Of a stretch of DNA of 64,000 nt, positions 53,681 to 62,237 are shown piece after piece (position 1 is the first letter of the stretch; each line of letters starts with the position of its first letter). The notes under the pieces were generated by a model. The model ran no database searches. It worked only from the letters and a program-made list of their open reading frames with translations, and was not told where the DNA came from. Source of the stretch: JACNKJ01 sp964344565 (GTDB taxonomy: Bacteria > Krumholzibacteriota > Krumholzibacteriia > JACNKJ01); the NCBI GenBank assembly GCA_964344565.1, contig CAYFNT010000012.1, positions 1-64,000 of the forward strand. Direction: 5' to 3'. The position numbers and the translations under genes were made by a program.

Positions 53681-53738
53681 CGCCGTTCCCGGCGGGAACG
53701 GCGGAATCGCGAAATGGGATGATCCGGAACGACCGGAT
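53681..53738. promoter_or_regulatory. Two inverted repeats in the divergent Tricorn 2 / CotH 2 intergenic region
   Basis: A perfect 10-bp hairpin CGCCGTTCCC-GGC-GGGAACGGCG (53681-53703) and an ATCCGG-AACGA-CCGGAT palindrome (53722-53738). They sit 57-114 bases upstream of the Tricorn 2 start and could be operators or a leader structure. There is no T-run, so a terminator is unlikely. Confidence 0.35.
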
Positions 53739-53832
53739 GCTGCGCTCCCCCGTAAGAGCGATACGATAACGCTTCCCGTGAAAAGAAGTTACCGGAATGC
53801 TGGGGTTATTCTCAAGAAGTCCGCCAATGTGC

Positions 53833-53838
53833 TATAAT
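53833..53838 (+). promoter_or_regulatory. Candidate -10 box upstream of CotH 2
   Basis: TATAAT, exact consensus, 70 bases before the ATG at 53909; the expected -35 position (about 53810-53815) is weak (TCTCAA). Confidence 0.3.
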
Positions 53839-53908
53839 AATGATCTCGAAATCGAGGCGGGGTCTTCGATACCGGGCATTCAATACAATCGCAACCAAAG
53901 GTCCACCA

Positions 53909-56900
53909 ATGAGTTCGGCGCGTATTCTCAAGTCGATTCTTGGGGCGCTGGCGCTTCTCCTTCTGCTGGTGCCGCAGACGGAAGCCCAGTCCGCCCCCCA
54001 GGACTATTTCATGAGCATCGATCCGGACAGCCTCGATTACATCTACGAGAACTATTGGTTCGACCACTACGTGCCCTGCACCATCACCATCGATGGACAG
54101 CTCTGGCCCGACTGCCGGGTGCGAATCCGCGGAGATTCCTCCCGCGAGCTGCCGAAGAAGTCCCTCAAGATCAAGACCGATGGCGCTCTCTTCCCCAACG
54201 GCAACGACGTGATGAATTTCAACGCCGACTGGTATGACCCTTCCTACATGCGGGTCGTGATGGCCTCCCGATTCTTCGAGTCGGCGGGGGTGCCTTGCTT
54301 CTCGGCGGAGCACGGGCGGCTCCACCTCAACGGGAGTTTCTGGGGTCTCTACGTAGTCATCCAGAACATGGACGAGCTCTTCCTGCTGGAGAACGGGCTC
54401 GATCCCACCGGAAACCTCTACAAGGCGACCAAGGACGGCGCCTCCCTCTTCTACGGCGAGCCCGTGGAGCTGCGATGGGAGAAGAAGTCCAACGATCTCG
54501 GACCCTGGGACGATCTCTACTCGCTCATCGACAGCCTGCACTTCGTGCCCGACGATCGCTTCGGCAGCTGGGCGGTGGACAATCTCGAGATCGACGAGAT
54601 CGCCAGCATCCTGGCCTCCAACGCACTGCTGGCCAACGGGAGCACCTACTACCACAACTACTACATGTACCACGACATCAACGGCACGGGTAAGTGGTCC
54701 ATGTTCCCCTGGGATCTCGACAAGATCTTCGCCCAGTACGGCGAAAGCTATCCCTATCATCGCTCGAGCACTTCCTGGCTCCACGACAATCCCCTGGTCG
54801 AGAGGTTCTTCGTCACGGATTCCACCTTCGACCTCTTCCACGCGCGCCTGGACGAACTCGTGGACACGAGCTTCAATCCGGATTTCTTCTACCCCCTCAT
54901 GGACAGCCTTCAGCTGGTGCTGGAGGAGTCGGTGTTGAACGACGACACCGACGACATCCAGAACATCGAGGACTGGTACTGGGTCCTCAACAACGAACGG
55001 GTCGTGGGCATCGAGGGGCGCATCGTGGACACGCAGGACCAGCTGGACCATTTCCCGCGGCCCATGCGCGTGGAGCCCACGCCCCATTCCTACCAGGATT
55101 CGATTCCCTTCAACTGGAATTCCGCCACGGATCCCGACGGGGATCCGGTGACCTACACCCTCAAGTACTCCCTGAACTACACCTTCCCCGAGGGTTCGAC
55201 CTACGTGCACGAGGACATCGCCGACACCACCTACACCCTTCGCATGGCGCCGCCGGAGGGCAACTACTACTGGCGGCTCTACTCCTGCGACGGCGACTCC
55301 CTGCACAATGTCGAGGGATGGGACTCCCACGGAACCTTCCGGGTTGACCAGGGCACCGTGCTGCCGCCGGTGATTTCCAGCAACATGACCCTCACCAGCT
55401 ACGGCTCGCCCTACTTCGTCAACGAGGATCTGGTGGTGGAGTCGGGCGTGACCCTGACCATCTACCCCGCCGCGGAAATCCGGCTCGCCGAAGACGCGAA
55501 AATCACCGTTCGCGGCGTCATGGATGCCGAGGGGACCGCGATCAATCCCATCATGTTCCGCCGCGACATCTTCCAGGACGAGCGTTGGGGCGCGCTCTGC
55601 TTCGACTGGGCCGACGGACCGTCCCTCCTGAAGCACGTTAACATCGAGGGCACCTCGGTGGGGGGCGACTACGTCTGGGAAAAGTCGGCCGTCTCCAGCT
55701 ATCGCACCGATCTGGTTCTGGACCACGTGACCTTCGACAACTGCCGGCAGAGCGTCTACTCGCAGGAGGCCGATCTCGTCCTTCGCGATTGCCTCTTCCT
55801 GGACACCAATCAGCTTGAGATCCTCAACGTGAAGTACGGAACCGCGGCCATCGAACGATGCGAGTTCCACAACGCCGGGGTCGACGGCGACGCCCTCGAC
55901 TTCGACACCGTCGACTACGGGCTCATCAGGGACTGCCGCTTCACCGGCCTTCCCGGCAGCGACGATCTCATCGATCTGGGAGACGAGTGCGTGGAGGTCG
56001 TGCTGGAAAACAACGTGATCGTCGGCGCGCCGGACAAGGGTGTGTCGGTGGGCGAGAAGTCCCACGCGCTGCTCTTCCGCAACTTCATCGCCGATTGCGC
56101 CATCGGCGTGGCCGTGAAGGACTCGTCCGTCTGCGATCTCGATCGGAACACCTTCCGCGAGAATCTCACGGCCCTGTCGGTCTATGAGAAGATCTTCGGA
56201 TCGGGCGGAGGATTCGCCTACGCGGACAACTGCATCTTCTCGGCCAGCATCAGCGACGACGTGGCCGTGGACGCCCTCTCCACCGGAGAGGTGAACTACT
56301 CCCTATCCGATACCGAAGCCCTGGAGGGACTGGAAAATCTCTTCGAGGATCCCCTCTTCCGTGATCCGGCCGGTGGAGATTTCCGACTGCAGCCGAACTC
56401 CCCCTGCGTGGATTCGGGCGATCCGGCCAGTCCCCTCGATCCCGACCAGACCCGGGCCGACATGGGAGCCTACTTCTACGATCAGGCGCCCCTGGCCCTC
56501 GTGATCAACGAGATCAACTACCACTCGGCCCCGGACTACGACTGTCAGGACTGGGTGGAGCTCCACAATCCCCTGGACATTCCCGTGGAGGTCGGCGGCC
56601 TCAAGTTCAAGGACGCCGGACACAGCTTCGTCATTCCCGAGGGTACCCTCATCGGCGCGCACAACTACCTGGTGATCGCCGAGAACCGAAGCGCCTTCGA
56701 AAACTTCCACGGCAGCCTTCCCAACCTTGTGGGCGATCTCGGCTTCGGTTTCAGCGGAGCGGGGGAAATCCTTCTGCTCACGGGCGCCGACGACACGGTC
56801 TACGATTGGGTCATGTACGACAGCCAGCCGCCCTGGCCCCTGGAACCGGACGGGCAGGGGCCCACCCTGGAGCTCATCGACTACGCCAGCGACAACACGC

Positions 56901-57274
56901 TCCCGGAGAGCTGGGGCGCGTCCATGGGGCACGGCACGCCTGGAAGAATCAACAGCCTCACAGATCCCACGGCGGTGGAGTCGGACCCGGTCCCAGGGGT
57001 GACGAGTCTCGCGGAGGTCTTCCCCAATCCCTTCAATCCCCATTGCACGGTTCGCTTCAGTCTGGCCGACGATGCGAAGGTTCGCCTGAGCGTCCATGAT
57101 CTGCGGGGCAGACGGGTGGTCACCCTTGCGGACGAGTCCCTGCGAGCCGGTCGGCACGAGCGGAGCTGGGACGGTCTCGACGAGCGGGGGCGGCCCAGCG
57201 CCAGCGGCATCTACTTCCTTCGTCTCCAGGCGGAAGAGCTCCGTTTGTCCAAGAAGCTGGTGTTGCTGCGATAA
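53909..57274 (+). CDS. Exported CotH-kinase protein 2 with beta-helix, lamin-tail and FlgD-type tail
   Basis: 1121 residues from ATG 53909, giving signal peptide ILKSILGALALLLLLVPQTE; in-frame sequence before it is not credible. The CotH kinase domain (about 25-360) has CRVRIRGDSSRELPKKSLKI and the catalytic MFPWDLDKIFAQYG. A fibronectin-like domain (about 395-485, WNSATDPDGDPVTYTLKYSL) follows, then right-handed beta-helix repeats (about 500-850), a lamin-tail domain (about 865-1010, LVINEINYHSAPDYDCQDWV) and an Ig secretion tail (FPNPFNPHCTVRF, DLRGRRVVTLADES, ASGIYFLRLQAE, KKLVLLR). It differs from CotH 1 by the order and type of accessory modules. Likely surface-exposed kinase. Divergent from Tricorn 2. 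Confidence 0.9.
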   Translation: MSSARILKSILGALALLLLLVPQTEAQSAPQDYFMSIDPDSLDYIYENYWFDHYVPCTITIDGQLWPDCRVRIRGDSSRELPKKSLKIKTDGALFPNGNDVMNFNADWYDPSYMRVVMASRFFESAGVPCFSAEHGRLHLNGSFWGLYVVIQNMDELFLLENGLDPTGNLYKATKDGASLFYGEPVELRWEKKSNDLGPWDDLYSLIDSLHFVPDDRFGSWAVDNLEIDEIASILASNALLANGSTYYHNYYMYHDINGTGKWSMFPWDLDKIFAQYGESYPYHRSSTSWLHDNPLVERFFVTDSTFDLFHARLDELVDTSFNPDFFYPLMDSLQLVLEESVLNDDTDDIQNIEDWYWVLNNERVVGIEGRIVDTQDQLDHFPRPMRVEPTPHSYQDSIPFNWNSATDPDGDPVTYTLKYSLNYTFPEGSTYVHEDIADTTYTLRMAPPEGNYYWRLYSCDGDSLHNVEGWDSHGTFRVDQGTVLPPVISSNMTLTSYGSPYFVNEDLVVESGVTLTIYPAAEIRLAEDAKITVRGVMDAEGTAINPIMFRRDIFQDERWGALCFDWADGPSLLKHVNIEGTSVGGDYVWEKSAVSSYRTDLVLDHVTFDNCRQSVYSQEADLVLRDCLFLDTNQLEILNVKYGTAAIERCEFHNAGVDGDALDFDTVDYGLIRDCRFTGLPGSDDLIDLGDECVEVVLENNVIVGAPDKGVSVGEKSHALLFRNFIADCAIGVAVKDSSVCDLDRNTFRENLTALSVYEKIFGSGGGFAYADNCIFSASISDDVAVDALSTGEVNYSLSDTEALEGLENLFEDPLFRDPAGGDFRLQPNSPCVDSGDPASPLDPDQTRADMGAYFYDQAPLALVINEINYHSAPDYDCQDWVELHNPLDIPVEVGGLKFKDAGHSFVIPEGTLIGAHNYLVIAENRSAFENFHGSLPNLVGDLGFGFSGAGEILLLTGADDTVYDWVMYDSQPPWPLEPDGQGPTLELIDYASDNTLPESWGASMGHGTPGRINSLTDPTAVESDPVPGVTSLAEVFPNPFNPHCTVRFSLADDAKVRLSVHDLRGRRVVTLADESLRAGRHERSWDGLDERGRPSASGIYFLRLQAEELRLSKKLVLLR

Positions 57275-57394
57275 ACCGTTGATTCTGCGGCCATTAACCG
57301 ACCTATCATTCTTTTTAAGACAAATCTCTCCAGATCCGCTAGACTTCTAGTGGGGACAAGGATTTCCCCAGTGTCTCATGCGGAAAGGAGAACC

Positions 57395-58003
57395 ATGAAT
57401 TCCGCGGTTCCTACGACTCCCGAACGGAAACTGATTCTCAAGGACGGCAGCGAGGTTTGCATCCGTCCCATCCTTCTGGAGGACCTTGACGCCATCTGCG
57501 AGTTCTTCGCGGCCCTCCCGGAGGGGGACCGCGCCTACCTGCGCTTCGACGTCACCGATCGTCAGGTCGTGGAGGATCGTCTGCGCGAGATCCAGAACTG
57601 GGGGCGCCTGAAGCGCCTCGTGGCCTGCGCGGGCGAGAAGATCGTCGGCACGGGAGTGCTAGAACTCAAGGATTCCGAGAAGGAGTTCGATCTGGCCGAG
57701 GTCCGTCTCATCGTGGGCCATGACTATCAACGACGGGGCCTGGGCATGCTTCTGGCGCGCGAACTCTACTTCCTGGCGGCCCGAGAGAGGATCCGCGAGG
57801 TGCGCGCCCGCGCGCTTCGTCCTCAGGAGGCCGCGCTCTCGATCCTGAGGCGACTAGGATTCCATGAAGTCGAGGTTCTCGAAGACGCCGCCGTCGATCG
57901 ATATGGCAAGAAGCAGGACGTGATCGTTCTCGCCTGCCCCCTGGAGGGTCTCTGGAACGAGATGGAGATCCTCGTCGAGGACTTCGATATCCAGCATGGA
58001 TAG
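57395..58003 (+). CDS. GNAT-family N-acetyltransferase
   Basis: 202 residues from ATG 57395 (AAAGGAG upstream). The acetyl-CoA-binding motif A is VRLIVGHDYQRRGLGMLLARELYFLA (shown by YQRRGLG), preceded by a strand with GTGVLEL and followed by AALSILRRLGFHEVEVLED. The start LKDGSEVCIRPILLEDLDAI is typical of the GNAT domain fused to Pat-type acetyltransferases, and the protein is soluble. It may acetylate a protein lysine or a small amine; there is no specific evidence for either. A terminator follows at 58053. Confidence 0.85.
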   Translation: MNSAVPTTPERKLILKDGSEVCIRPILLEDLDAICEFFAALPEGDRAYLRFDVTDRQVVEDRLREIQNWGRLKRLVACAGEKIVGTGVLELKDSEKEFDLAEVRLIVGHDYQRRGLGMLLARELYFLAARERIREVRARALRPQEAALSILRRLGFHEVEVLEDAAVDRYGKKQDVIVLACPLEGLWNEMEILVEDFDIQHG

Positions 58004-58052
58004 CCGCACTTGAACCGAAGGCCCTTCCCATCTAGAGTGACGTGGCCGTAAC

Positions 58053-58083
58053 CGGCCCGGGCGCCGAAGGTCCGGGCCGTTTT
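58053..58083 (+). terminator. Intrinsic terminator after the GNAT gene
   Basis: 8-bp GC stem CGGCCCGG / CCGGGCCG with an 11-base loop, then TTTTCT. It lies 50 bases after the GNAT stop and immediately upstream of the MATE ribosome site. Confidence 0.75.
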
Positions 58084-58096
58084 CTGGGGGAAGGGC

Positions 58097-59491
58097 ATGG
58101 CGGACTCCGATACCACGAAAAGCTCCGGCACATCCGCGCCGAGAGCCGCCCAGTACACCGAGGGGAGCGTGATCCGCTCGGTGCTGAACATGGGCTTTCC
58201 CTCCATGATCGGATTCGCCGCCACCAACGTCTACGACATCGTGGACATGTTCTGGGTGGCCAAGCTCGGCGCATCCAGCGTGGCCGCCGTGACTCTCTTC
58301 TTCTCATTCTACTGGGTGATCAGCTCGGCCAACATGATCGCCGGGGCAGGATCCGTGGCGGTGATTTCGCGCCGTTTCGGCGAGGACGACATCCCCGGCA
58401 CCGAAGCGGCCATCAAGGAATCGATCCTGCTCAAGCTGGGTCTCGCCTTGATCGTGGGCTTCGTGGGATACGGATTCCTCTGGCCCGTGCTCAGGCTATT
58501 GGGCGCGGAGGGCGAGATTCTGAGGCTCTCGGCCAGCTACGGCAGCGTGCAGCTCCTGGGCCTCGGCGTGAGCTTCTCGAGCTTCACCATCTACACGGCG
58601 CTCAGGAGCGTGGGAGAGCCGCGCAAGGCCATGGTGCTCATGATCGCGGGTGTGATCCTGAACATCGCCCTGGATCCCTTCCTCATCTTCGGCTGGGGGC
58701 CCTTCCCGCGGCTGGAAGTGGCCGGCGCGGCCTGGGCCTCGATCATCTCCTACGGCTTCACCTTCATCGCCGGCCTGTTCATGTTCTACGGCGGGTTCAG
58801 TTCCGTGCGCCTGCATCTGCGCGGGGCCGACCGCGTGAGGCTGAGCCGCATGATGCACATCCTGCGCATCGGCCTGCCCGCGGGCTTCAACAGCTTCTCC
58901 TTCTCACTCGGCCGCGCGGTGATCATGCCCATGGTGGCGGCCTTCGGCGCCAACGTGGTGGCGGTCTACGGCATGTCCATGCGGGTGACGGCTCTGGGCA
59001 TCATGATCATCGTGGGCATGGGCCTCGGGCTCTCGGCCCTCATCGGCCAGAACCTCGGCGCCGGCAAGCCGGAGCGGGCCTGGGACACATCCATCGCCTC
59101 GATCCGCTTCCTTGTGGGCGTGACCAGCGTATTCTCGCTGATGGTGATCCTGCTGGCGAGGCCCATCACCGGGGCCTTCTTCCAGGATACGGACATCCTC
59201 GCCATGGGCGTTCCCACCCTTCGCATCTTCGCCCTGGCCCTGCCCTTCGCCGCCCTGGGCATCACCTTCGACATTTCATGCAGCGGCGCGGGCGAGAACC
59301 GGGCGCCCATGCTCTTCTCGATGCTCCACACCTGGGTCCTGCAGATCCCCTTCATCCTCATCGCGACGAAACTGCTCGGGCTAGGTTATCAGAGCGTCTG
59401 GTGGGCCATGCTGCTTTCGGGCGTGATCGGACCGGGCTTCTTCTGGTTCACGTATTTCCGGAGAAGGACTTGGCTGGCGAGGAAGGTTTGA
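58097..59491 (+). CDS. MATE-family multidrug/Na+ antiporter
   Basis: 464 residues with about twelve hydrophobic segments. The first helix region GFPSMIGFAATNVYDIVDMFWVAKLG and the repeat in the second half (GLPAGFNSFSFSLGRAVIMPMVAAFGANVVAVYG) show the internal two-fold symmetry of MATE exporters. GSVAVISRRFGEDD and ALIGQNLGAGKPERAW match the conserved G-x-x-x-S/GQN(L/F)GAGK motifs. It likely exports drugs or metabolites in exchange for H+ or Na+. ATG is preceded by GGGGAAGGG. Directly after its stop a heptamer repeat array begins. Confidence 0.9.
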   Translation: MADSDTTKSSGTSAPRAAQYTEGSVIRSVLNMGFPSMIGFAATNVYDIVDMFWVAKLGASSVAAVTLFFSFYWVISSANMIAGAGSVAVISRRFGEDDIPGTEAAIKESILLKLGLALIVGFVGYGFLWPVLRLLGAEGEILRLSASYGSVQLLGLGVSFSSFTIYTALRSVGEPRKAMVLMIAGVILNIALDPFLIFGWGPFPRLEVAGAAWASIISYGFTFIAGLFMFYGGFSSVRLHLRGADRVRLSRMMHILRIGLPAGFNSFSFSLGRAVIMPMVAAFGANVVAVYGMSMRVTALGIMIIVGMGLGLSALIGQNLGAGKPERAWDTSIASIRFLVGVTSVFSLMVILLARPITGAFFQDTDILAMGVPTLRIFALALPFAALGITFDISCSGAGENRAPMLFSMLHTWVLQIPFILIATKLLGLGYQSVWWAMLLSGVIGPGFFWFTYFRRRTWLARKV

Positions 59492-59496
59492 ATTAC

Positions 59497-59545
59497 GAAC
59501 TGTGAACTATGAACTGTGAACTATGAACTGTGAACTATGAACTAT
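59497..59545 (+). repeat. Tandem heptamer array GAACTRT, seven units
   Basis: Seven perfect 7-mers: GAACTGT and GAACTAT alternate three times, then one more GAACTAT. The array begins 6 bases after the MATE stop codon and is followed by a terminator hairpin (59552). A related heptamer array in opposite orientation lies on the other side of the hairpin. Confidence 0.9.
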
Positions 59546-59551
59546 GAATAA

Positions 59552-59576
59552 ACCCTCCTCGAATCTCGAGGAGGGT
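59552..59576. terminator. Bidirectional terminator between MATE and the Hdr operon
   Basis: 11-bp perfect stem ACCCTCCTCGA / TCGAGGAGGGT with a 3-base loop (ATC), then GTTTCG on the plus strand; on the minus strand it is followed by TTATTC. It separates the converging MATE gene and hdr operon. Confidence 0.8.
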
Positions 59577-59581
59577 GTTTC

Positions 59582-59607
59582 GTTCTCAGTTCTCAGTTCT
59601 CAGTTCT
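59582..59607 (-). repeat. Tandem heptamer array GAACTGA (minus strand), about 3.5 units
   Basis: Reads GTTCTCA repeated on the plus strand, i.e. GAACTGA units on the minus strand, starting immediately at the stop codon of the zinc-ribbon gene. It shares 11 of 14 bases with the GAACTGTGAACTAT unit of the array at 59497, so the two arrays form an inverted pair around the terminator. Confidence 0.8.
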
Positions 59608-59749
59608 AGTCTTTTCCTTCAGGCAACGGCCTTACGCTATTGCTATGGCACTCCGGGCAGGACCTTTCCTTGGGCACCTTGGGGTCGTAGGGACCCTGGT
59701 ACTTATGCCCGCAGCTCAGGCAGTGGAAGGTCACGGTGGACTCAGCCAA
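59606..59749 (-). CDS. Small zinc-ribbon protein at the end of the hdr operon
   Basis: 47 residues. Starts at TTG (59747-59749) with AAGGAGG upstream, overlapping the end of hdrA out of frame (hdrA stop at 59742-59744), so translation is probably coupled. The sequence has two CxxC knuckles, C10-L-S-C13 (FHCLSCGHKYQG) and C31-P-E-C34 (RSCPECHSN), separated by 17 residues: a rubredoxin-like / zinc-ribbon fold. It may bind Zn or Fe and serve as an electron carrier or assembly factor for the Hdr complex; the placement suggests a link, nothing more. Confidence 0.75.
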   Translation of the reverse strand: MAESTVTFHCLSCGHKYQGPYDPKVPKERSCPECHSNSVRPLPEGKD

Positions 59750-62237
59750 TGGGCACCTCCTTCCCTTCACCCTGGCGACGCTCGAGGATCTTGGCGCGCT
59801 GTTTCTCCTTGCGGGCCGAAACCTTGCCCATTTCCTCGTCCAGGATGCGCTGGGTCTCCTCGATCTCCTCGAGGGTGACGAACTTGCGCATGCGGTCCAG
59901 GTCCTTCATCACCTTGGCGAACTTGCTTCCCTGGGCCGCGCTGATCCACTCGAGCTGCAGGCGTTCGGGCCTGATGCCGAGCTTTTCGAGGCGGTTCCAG
60001 AGCTTCTCCACGCGTTTCTGCGTCCACTGCACCGCGTTGATGTAGTGGCAATCGGAGAAGTGGCAGCCGCTGACCAGCACCATGGACGATCCCTGGCGGA
60101 AGGCTTCGAGCACGAAGTCCTCGTCCACGCGACCCGAGCACATGGTGCGGATGAGCCGCGCATGGGCCGGATACTGGGAGCGATTGGTTCCGGCAAGGTC
60201 CGCGCCCGGATAGGAGCACCAGTTGCAGGCGAAGGTGACCACCTTCTCGTGGGCCTTCTCCGCGCAGATGGCTTCGATCTGAGCGTAGATCTGGTCATCG
60301 TCGTAGTGACGCATCTTGATGACGTCGGTGGGACACTCCGAGGCGCAGGTTCCGCAGCCGGCGCAGGCTGCTTCGATGACCTCGGGGAAGATCCCGCCCT
60401 TCTTGTCGGGCTTGGTGATGGCCCCGTAGGGGCAGACCGTGGCGCAGATTCCGCACTGGGTGCAGTAGGTGTGATCGATCACCGAGGTGATGGCCTCGAT
60501 GGTCACCTTCCCCGCATTCAGCAGAATGCTGGCCCGGCTCGAGGCCGCGCTGGCCTGCGTCACCGAGTCCTTCACGTCCTTGGGGAACTCGTTGCAGCCC
60601 GCGAAATAGACGCCGCGGCTAGGAGCGTCCACCGGCTTGAGCTTCGGGTGGCTCTCCATGTAGAAGCCGTCCGAGGTGTTCGAGAGATTCAGCAGCTTCT
60701 TGATGATGCCGCCGTCCCGCCGCGGGATGAGCCCCGTGGCCAGCACGACCATGTCCAGTTCGTGCTTCTCGAGCTTGCCGGTGGTGGTGTTCTCCACGGT
60801 GATCTTGAGGTTGTTCGTTTCCGGATCCTCCTCGATGCCGCCGGGAAGACCGCGAACGTAACGCACGCCCTCGTCCTTGCTGCGCCGGTAGAGATCCTCG
60901 AATCCCTTGCCGAAGGCCCGAATGTCCATGTAGAACACCGAGCTCTCGCTGTCGGGATAGTGATCCGCCAGAAGCAGGGTGGACTTGACCGTGTTCATGC
61001 AGCAAATGTTGCTGCAGTAGGGATTTCCCTTGGGGGACAGGTCCCGCGAGCCCACGCACTGGATGAAGCCGATACGCTTGGGACGCTCCTTGTCCGAGGG
61101 TCGCATGAAGTGACCTTCGGTGGGGCCGCCCGCGCAGATCAGCCGTTCGAATTCCATCGAGGTGATGACGTTCGGGTAGCGCGTGTATCCGTATTCGTCG
61201 TACTCGGTGGGGTCGTAGACGTCCGCGCCGGTGGCCACGATGATCGCGCCCACCTCGACGTTGATGAACTCGTCCTCCATGTCGTAGTCGATGCAGCCCT
61301 TCTCGCAGACTTCCTTGCACTTGCCGCAGGCGATGGGATTGGTGCCCAGGCAGTTGTCCATGTCGATGAGGAAGGACGAGGGCACCGACTGCGGGAAGGG
61401 GATGTAGATAGCCTTCCGGCTGGAGAGACCCTCCTGATACTCGTCGGGAACGGCCACGGGACAGACCTCGACGCAATCGCCGCAGGCGGTGCACTCGGTC
61501 TCGTCCACGTACTTGGCCTTCTTGCGCACCGTCACGTGGAAATTGCCCACGAATCCGGTGACGTTTTCAACTTCGCTGCTGGTGAGGAGCTTGATCTTGG
61601 GATGCCGACCGACATCCATCATTTTGGGCCCCAGAATTCATATAGAGCAATCCATTGTGGGATAGGTCTTGTCCAACGCGGCCATGATCCCACCGATGCT
61701 CGCCTCCTTTTCCACCAGATAGACGTAGTGTCCCGCATCGGCCAGGTCGAGCGCGGACTGTATTCCCGCGACTCCCCCTCCAACGACCAGTGCGGCTTTC
61801 GTCACCGGAACTTCGGTCTCGATCTGAGGCTCCAGGAAGCGGGCCCGGGCCACGGATGAGGCGACCAGGTCCTTGGCCTTGGCGGTGGCCTCGCCTTTCT
61901 GCCCCGAGTGCACCCAACTCACGTGTTCGCGGATGTTCGCCATCTCCAGGAGGTAGGGGTTCAGTCCCGCCTCCTTCAGGCAATTCCGGAACGTGGGCTC
62001 GTGGATCTTCGGGGTGCAGGAGGCCACGACGACGCGATTGAGCTTGTGCTCGTGCACCGCCTTGATGATCTCCATCTGCCCGGGATCCGCGCAGGTGTAC
62101 TTGTTTCCCACCACCGCCACCACATCGGGCAGGGTTGCCGCGAATTTCGCGACCTCCGCCGTGTCGACCGTGCCGGCGATGTTCTTTCCGCAATCGCAGA
62201 CGAACACGCCGATGCGAAGGTCCTGCGGTTTTACCAT
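59742..62237 (-). CDS. hdrA: Selenoprotein HdrA with C-terminal MvhD domain (UGA read as selenocysteine)
   Basis: 831 residues if the in-frame TGA at 61638-61640 is decoded as Sec (residue 200). Upstream: VCDCGKNI start, and the FAD-binding GGGVAGIQSALDLADAG with EKEASIGG, ending TYPTMDCSI. After the UGA the frame continues ILGPKMMDVGRHPKIKLLT, exactly the HdrA family sequence, where the UGA position is Cys or Sec. It has 4Fe-4S motifs CTACGDCVEVCP, CGKCKEVC, CTQCGICATVCP and CAGCGTCASECP. The C-terminal part (about 670-810) is an MvhD-like 2Fe-2S domain (CNWCSYPGADLAG, CSGRVDEDFVLEAF). HdrA is the flavin-based electron-bifurcating hub of heterodisulfide-reductase-type complexes. Conventional gene calling would split this into two genes. 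ATG 62237 overlaps the end of the upstream hdr gene. Confidence 0.85.
61600..61640 (-). promoter_or_regulatory. UGA (Sec) codon and bacterial SECIS-like hairpin in hdrA
   Basis: On the minus strand the TGA (61638-61640) is followed after 20 bases by a 7-bp stem GGATGTC / GGCATCC (one U-G wobble) with loop GGTC. Stem and loop span 61600-61617, and the loop begins 27 bases after the UGA. A hairpin of this size with G at the start of the apical loop and this UGA-to-loop spacing is what bacterial SECIS elements show (E. coli fdhF has a GGUCU loop). Outer bases TGAT/ATCA could extend the stem with a bulge. Confidence 0.7.

Noticed and set aside
61638..61640. hdrA as two separate genes or a nonsense pseudogene
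   Set aside because: The frame is intact on both sides, the stop is UGA at the family's known Cys/Sec site, and a SECIS-like hairpin follows; a random nonsense mutation would rarely hit that exact codon.
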